From: Sandaracinaceae bacterium
GTDB taxonomy: Bacteria; Myxococcota_A; Polyangia; Polyangiales; Sandaracinaceae
Length of the DNA: 64,000 nt
Assembly: GCA_040218145.1 (NCBI GenBank)
Contig: JAVJQK010000113.1
Coordinates: 1 to 64,000, forward strand
Direction: 5' to 3'
The translations under genes and the position numbers were made by a program. Positions 60,817-64,000 of this stretch are shown here, one piece after another. The notes under the pieces are model-generated. The model ran no database searches and was not told where the DNA came from. It saw only the letters and a list, made by a program, of their open reading frames with translations. The stretch's first letter is position 1. Each line of letters starts with the position of its first letter.

Positions 60817-61545
60817 TCAGAGGATGACCTCGCCCGCGAGGACGCGGCGAGGGTTCTCCGAGAGCAGCTCCTCGGTCTCCTCCTCGCCGACGAGATCCTT
60901 CAGCCGCTCGATGGCCTCGCCGACCCGCGGCACGTCCTCCGGGCGGTGCGTGTCGCTGCAGGCCGCGTAGTACACGCCCTCGTCCAGCATGCGCTCGGCC
61001 GCCTTCTGCGCGCGGCGCCCGTAGCGGCCGACGAGGCTCATCAGGTCGAGCAAGGCCACGCAGCCCACGTCGAGGAGCGGGTCGAGCGGGTCGGTCTTGC
61101 GGCCGAGCGCCGCGTAGCGCTCCGGGTGCGCCAGCACGGGCCGGACGCCCTTGACCTGCATCTCGAAGAAGACCTCCTCGACCCGCTGCGGCCAGACCTC
61201 GTAGTGGAACTCGACCAGCGCGGCCTTGCCCCCCGGGTACGGGAGCGCCTCGCCATCCTGGAAGAGCTGCCAGAAGACGTCGTCGCAGTAGTGCTCGGCC
61301 GCGAGCCCCGTCTCGGGCAGGTCGGGCACGCCGTCGAGGATGCCGCGGGCCTCGGCGTAGGCGCGCTCGAGCCCTGGCTTGCGGTTGTCGAACATCGCCG
61401 TGCGGATGTGCGGCGTGGCGATGACCTTCGCGTAGCCGAGCCCGTGCAGCCCGGCGAGCACCCGGATGCCTTCGTCGAGGGTGCGCACCCCATCGTCGAT
61501 GCCCGGGAGGTAGTGGCAGTGCAGGTCGACGTAGCCTTCGCTCAT
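60817..61545 (-). CDS. PHP-domain phosphatase, CpsB/CapC-like
   Basis: A 242-aa enzyme of the PHP family. Metal ligands are visible in order: DLHCHYLPGIDDG, ATPHIRT, the Glu in LAAEHY, VLAHPERY and ACSDTHRPEDV. This order and length match manganese-dependent protein-tyrosine phosphatases of the CpsB/YwqE type that control capsule and exopolysaccharide export. No Wzc-type tyrosine kinase is in the window. ATG at 61545 overlaps the cca stop by ATGA, so the two are translationally coupled, although the functional link is not obvious. Confidence 0.88.
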   Translation of the reverse strand: MSEGYVDLHCHYLPGIDDGVRTLDEGIRVLAGLHGLGYAKVIATPHIRTAMFDNRKPGLERAYAEARGILDGVPDLPETGLAAEHYCDDVFWQLFQDGEALPYPGGKAALVEFHYEVWPQRVEEVFFEMQVKGVRPVLAHPERYAALGRKTDPLDPLLDVGCVALLDLMSLVGRYGRRAQKAAERMLDEGVYYAACSDTHRPEDVPRVGEAIERLKDLVGEEETEELLSENPRRVLAGEVIL

Positions 61546-62795
61546 GGCTGCGTGACCTGTCGGTAGGCCTCGGGGAGGAGCGCGAGGAGGCGCTCTCGCT
61601 CGGCCAGGCTGGGGTCGTCGAGCACCCGCTCCAGGAGGTGCTCGAGCACGTCGCCGACGGCCCGGCTCGGTTCGACGTCGAGCGCCTTCATCACGTCGCC
61701 GCCGCCGATGGGCAGCTCCTTGGGCAGCAGCGGGACGCCCGCCGCGAGCTCCTCCTCCGCGCGCGCCGCGAGCGCGTCGACGTCGAGGCCGTCCGCGCGG
61801 CCGAGGGCGAGCACGTCGTTCACGTGCTCCCGGCCCACGTCGCGGAGCCAGCGCCGGAGCTGGGGCGCGTCGAGCGCGTCGGCCGACGGCACCGCGGCGT
61901 GGCTGGCGAGGTGCACGACCCGCTTGCGCTCCTGGTTCGAGGCGCGGATCTCGCGCAGCCACGCGTCCACGCGCGCCGGCGCCGCGTGCACGTCCACCCA
62001 GAGGGCGGCGAGGCGCAGCTCCACGTCCGCCGGCGCCGCGTCGAGCCGCGCCATGGTGCGCGCCCACGCGTCGCCGTCGAGCGCGGCCATGTCCGGGCAC
62101 GTGACGTCGAGGATCCCCGTGCGCCGCATGACCTCGAACGCGGCCGAGGGCGCGTCGCTCTTCTTCAGCGCCTTCTTCCACTCCTCGTGGACGCGCTCGG
62201 GGCTGACCTTGCGGAAGGTCTCCAGGCTGCCCGGGATCGCGGCCTCCGTCTCCGGCTCGAGGGCGAAGCCGAGCGTGCCGCAGAAGCGCGCGGCGCGGAG
62301 CACGCGGAGGCCGTCCTCGCCGAAGCGGAGCTTCGGGTCGCGCACCGCGCGGATCACCTTGGCCTCCAGATCGGGCAGGCCTCCCCAGGGATCGACGAGC
62401 TCGTCGGTGAGCGGATCGTAGGCGATGGCGTTGACGGTGAAGTCGCGCCGCTCGAGGTCGTCCTCGATCCGGTGCACGAACTCCACCGAGTCGGGGCGGC
62501 GCCCGTCGGTGTACTCGCCCTCGCCGCGCAGGGTGGTGACCTCGTACGCCTCGCCCTTCCACAGGACCGTGACGGTGCCGTGCTCGATCCCGGTCGGGAT
62601 GGTGCGCGAGAAGGTCCGCTGCACCTCGCCCGGCAGCGCGCTGGTCGCGAGGTCCCAGTCGTTGACCGCGCGGCCCATCAGCAGATCGCGGATGCAGCCG
62701 CCGACCACCCAGGCGCGGTGGCCCGCCTCCTCGAGCCGTCGACAGACGGCCAGGACCTCCCGCGGGATCGCTCCGTCTCTGAGGCGGTGAAGCAC
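61542..62795 (-). CDS. cca: CCA tRNA nucleotidyltransferase
   Basis: A 417-aa class II nucleotidyltransferase that adds or repairs the 3'-CCA of tRNAs. AWVVGGCIRDLLMGR with the catalytic pair in NDWDLATSA, then RRDFTVNAIAYDPLTDELVD, EDGLRVLRAARFCGTLGF and the flexible-arm region GSLETFRKVSPERVHEEW fit the family. The C-terminal ~180 residues are helical, without a clear HD signature, so a poly(A) polymerase (pcnB) alternative cannot be excluded. GTG start at 62795. Coupled to the PHP phosphatase gene downstream. Confidence 0.92.
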   Translation of the reverse strand: MLHRLRDGAIPREVLAVCRRLEEAGHRAWVVGGCIRDLLMGRAVNDWDLATSALPGEVQRTFSRTIPTGIEHGTVTVLWKGEAYEVTTLRGEGEYTDGRRPDSVEFVHRIEDDLERRDFTVNAIAYDPLTDELVDPWGGLPDLEAKVIRAVRDPKLRFGEDGLRVLRAARFCGTLGFALEPETEAAIPGSLETFRKVSPERVHEEWKKALKKSDAPSAAFEVMRRTGILDVTCPDMAALDGDAWARTMARLDAAPADVELRLAALWVDVHAAPARVDAWLREIRASNQERKRVVHLASHAAVPSADALDAPQLRRWLRDVGREHVNDVLALGRADGLDVDALAARAEEELAAGVPLLPKELPIGGGDVMKALDVEPSRAVGDVLEHLLERVLDDPSLAERERLLALLPEAYRQVTQP

Positions 62796-62836
62796 GGCCT
62801 CCCCTGCCTACCCCGCTCCGGGCCTCGCCGCCAATC

Positions 62837-64000
62837 TCAGCGCGGCGTGCCGGGCGAGGTGCTCTCGCCCTCGAGCGGCGGCAGCGCGTAGGTCTCCGAC
62901 GCGAGCTGCTTGCCGTGCGTCTCGAGCGCGCGGTCCTTCAGCTCGCGCGCCTCGGCCGCCTTCTCGGCGTCGTTCGGCGCGGTGCGCTCGAGGAACGCCG
63001 CGAAGCGCTCGCACGTCTTGGCCAGCTCCACCTCGTTGCCGAGCTCCTCGAAGAGCGCCATCGACTGTCGGTACGCCTTGTCCGCGTCGAGGTGGCCCTC
63101 CTCTCCGCGCGCCGCCTCGATCTCGGCCAGGGTCCGGAGCGCGACCCCGAGGAAGGGCTTGCTGCGGGCCTGCTCGAAGAGCGCGACCGAGCGCGTGACG
63201 TAGGCGTGCGCCGCCGGGTGGTCCTGCAGGAACATGTGGCTCTTGGCCAGCCCGCGGAGGATCTCCGCCTCGAGGATCCGGTCGCCGAGCGTGGCGCTGA
63301 TGCGCTCCGCCTCCTGCAGCACCGAGATGGCCTCCTCGGGCTTGCCCTGCCGGTAGCTCGACTCGCCGAGGTTGGTGAGGATCACCGCCTCGCGCATCCG
63401 GTCGCCGACCCGGCGCGCGTACTCGAGCGCCTCGTTCCAGCGCGCGCTCGCCTTGCCGTGCTCGTCGTTGTCCTGGTGGATGGTGCCCAGGTTGTTGAGG
63501 GTCTGGGCCATGCCGGGCGCGTCGCCGATCTCCCGACGGATCTGGAGCGCCTCCTGGAACGCCTCGAGCGCGGCGTCGAAGCGGCCGCTGTCCTGGTAGA
63601 CGAGCCCGAGGTTGTTGAGGCTCAGCGCGATCGAGCGGCGGTCGTGCACCTCGCGTCGCAGGTCGAGGCTGCGCCGCATGAAGCGCTCGGCCGCCTCGTA
63701 GGCGCCGCGCATCCAGTGGACCTTGCCCACGTCGTCCAGGCTCGAGGCGACGCCGCGGAGGTCGCCGGCGGCGTCGAAGAGCGCGTGGCCGGTCCCCAGG
63801 TTGCGCATCGCCTCCTCGAGCTGCCCGATGGCGCGGAAGACGCGGCCGATGCGGTTGTGGGCCGCGCCCCCCTTCGACTTGCTGTCGAGGCGATAGGCGA
63901 GCGCGAGCATCTTGCGGAAGGCGACGAGCGCCTGCTCGTTGCGGCCGACGAGCTGCAGCACGTCGCCGTGGTGGTGGTGCGCGTCGAGCTGGCGGACCAC
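62837..64000 (-). CDS. TPR-repeat protein, N-terminus beyond window
   Basis: At least 387 codons, open at the right edge; a GTG happens to sit at the last base but need not be the start. The whole visible part is 40-residue Kinesin-light-chain-type TPRs: SLNNLGLVYQDSGRFDAALE, TLNNLGTIHQDNDEHGKASA, ILTNLGESSYRQGKPEEAIS, with LRTLAEIEAARGEEGHLDAD near the end. The C-terminus is Pro/Thr-rich. In myxobacteria such arrays often form the C-terminal half of large kinases or regulators, so the missing part may carry another domain; that cannot be judged here. Confidence 0.85.
   Translation of the reverse strand: MVRQLDAHHHHGDVLQLVGRNEQALVAFRKMLALAYRLDSKSKGGAAHNRIGRVFRAIGQLEEAMRNLGTGHALFDAAGDLRGVASSLDDVGKVHWMRGAYEAAERFMRRSLDLRREVHDRRSIALSLNNLGLVYQDSGRFDAALEAFQEALQIRREIGDAPGMAQTLNNLGTIHQDNDEHGKASARWNEALEYARRVGDRMREAVILTNLGESSYRQGKPEEAISVLQEAERISATLGDRILEAEILRGLAKSHMFLQDHPAAHAYVTRSVALFEQARSKPFLGVALRTLAEIEAARGEEGHLDADKAYRQSMALFEELGNEVELAKTCERFAAFLERTAPNDAEKAAEARELKDRALETHGKQLASETYALPPLEGESTSPGTPR

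Overview
The window is very GC-rich (roughly 70% by eye) with tightly packed, often overlapping genes. It reads as chromosomal DNA of a myxobacterium (Myxococcota), most like the Polyangia/Sandaracinus side. The evidence is a Ser/Thr kinase with PEGA repeats, AgmX/PglI-type C-terminal domains, a fungalysin ending in a MYXO-CTERM-like sorting tail, a lipoprotein of Cys-rich DxDxDG repeats, and more than ten predicted lipoproteins. There is no rRNA, tRNA, CRISPR array or intact insertion sequence.

Layout. 1-550: remnant of an IS630-type transposase, divergent from a small LexA-like winged-helix gene whose start codon overlaps a perfect 10-bp inverted repeat. 585-5887 (minus): four-gene envelope operon (HEAT-repeat protein, large beta-propeller/HEAT/AgmX lipoprotein, DUF192 protein, cyclophilin). 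6107-12856 (plus): 916-aa membrane-anchored protein with a phosphodiester-glycosidase-like signature, PEGA Ser/Thr kinase, pilin-like protein. 12860-15999 (minus): two tandem paralogues of unknown function whose last ~557 bp are almost identical. 16276-21626 (minus): TMTC-like membrane protein, TPR protein, major pilin, second pilin and a PilR-type sigma-54 activator; the major pilin has a strong sigma-54 promoter. 21702-27770: fused membrane/spermidine-synthase/TPR protein, TPR lipoprotein with an apparent ACG start, PEGA protein, enoyl-CoA hydratase. 27779-30736 (minus): second TMTC-like protein, lipoprotein, AgmX-type protein. 30778-34492 (plus): barrel-like and lipoprotein genes. 34451-36579 (minus): metzincin-type protease and a lipoprotein with an Asp/Ala repeat tail, separated by a dense repeat cluster. 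36668-39747 (plus): GbsR/MarR-type regulator and a CASTOR/POLLUX-like ion channel. 39674-43645 (minus): fungalysin protease. 43896-46151: APC permease with two universal-stress-protein domains. 46303-48680: broken VOC gene, peroxiredoxin, PAP2 phosphatase, small lipoprotein, Dps. 48747-51385 (minus): BamB-like and YfgM-like pair. 51522-55728: barrel-like protein, DxDxDG-repeat lipoprotein, ComEA-like protein, aspartate kinase, small exported protein. 55993-58661 (minus): flippase-like YbhN protein and a GT39-like transferase. 58691-64000: alpha/beta hydrolase, unknown protein, CpsB-like PHP phosphatase, CCA-adding enzyme and a partial TPR protein.

How the parts fit. Much of the content concerns the cell surface: type IV pili and their regulation, lipoproteins, outer-membrane assembly, exported proteases and polyprenyl-type glycosylation. 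Nothing here is a complete new defence or biosynthetic system. The best leads are the paralogue pair with a homogenised 3' half, the PilR/sigma-54/pilin control region with phased direct repeats, and the palindrome cluster upstream of the metalloprotease. Three convergent gene pairs overlap tail to tail. All calls were made by reading the sequence without database searches.
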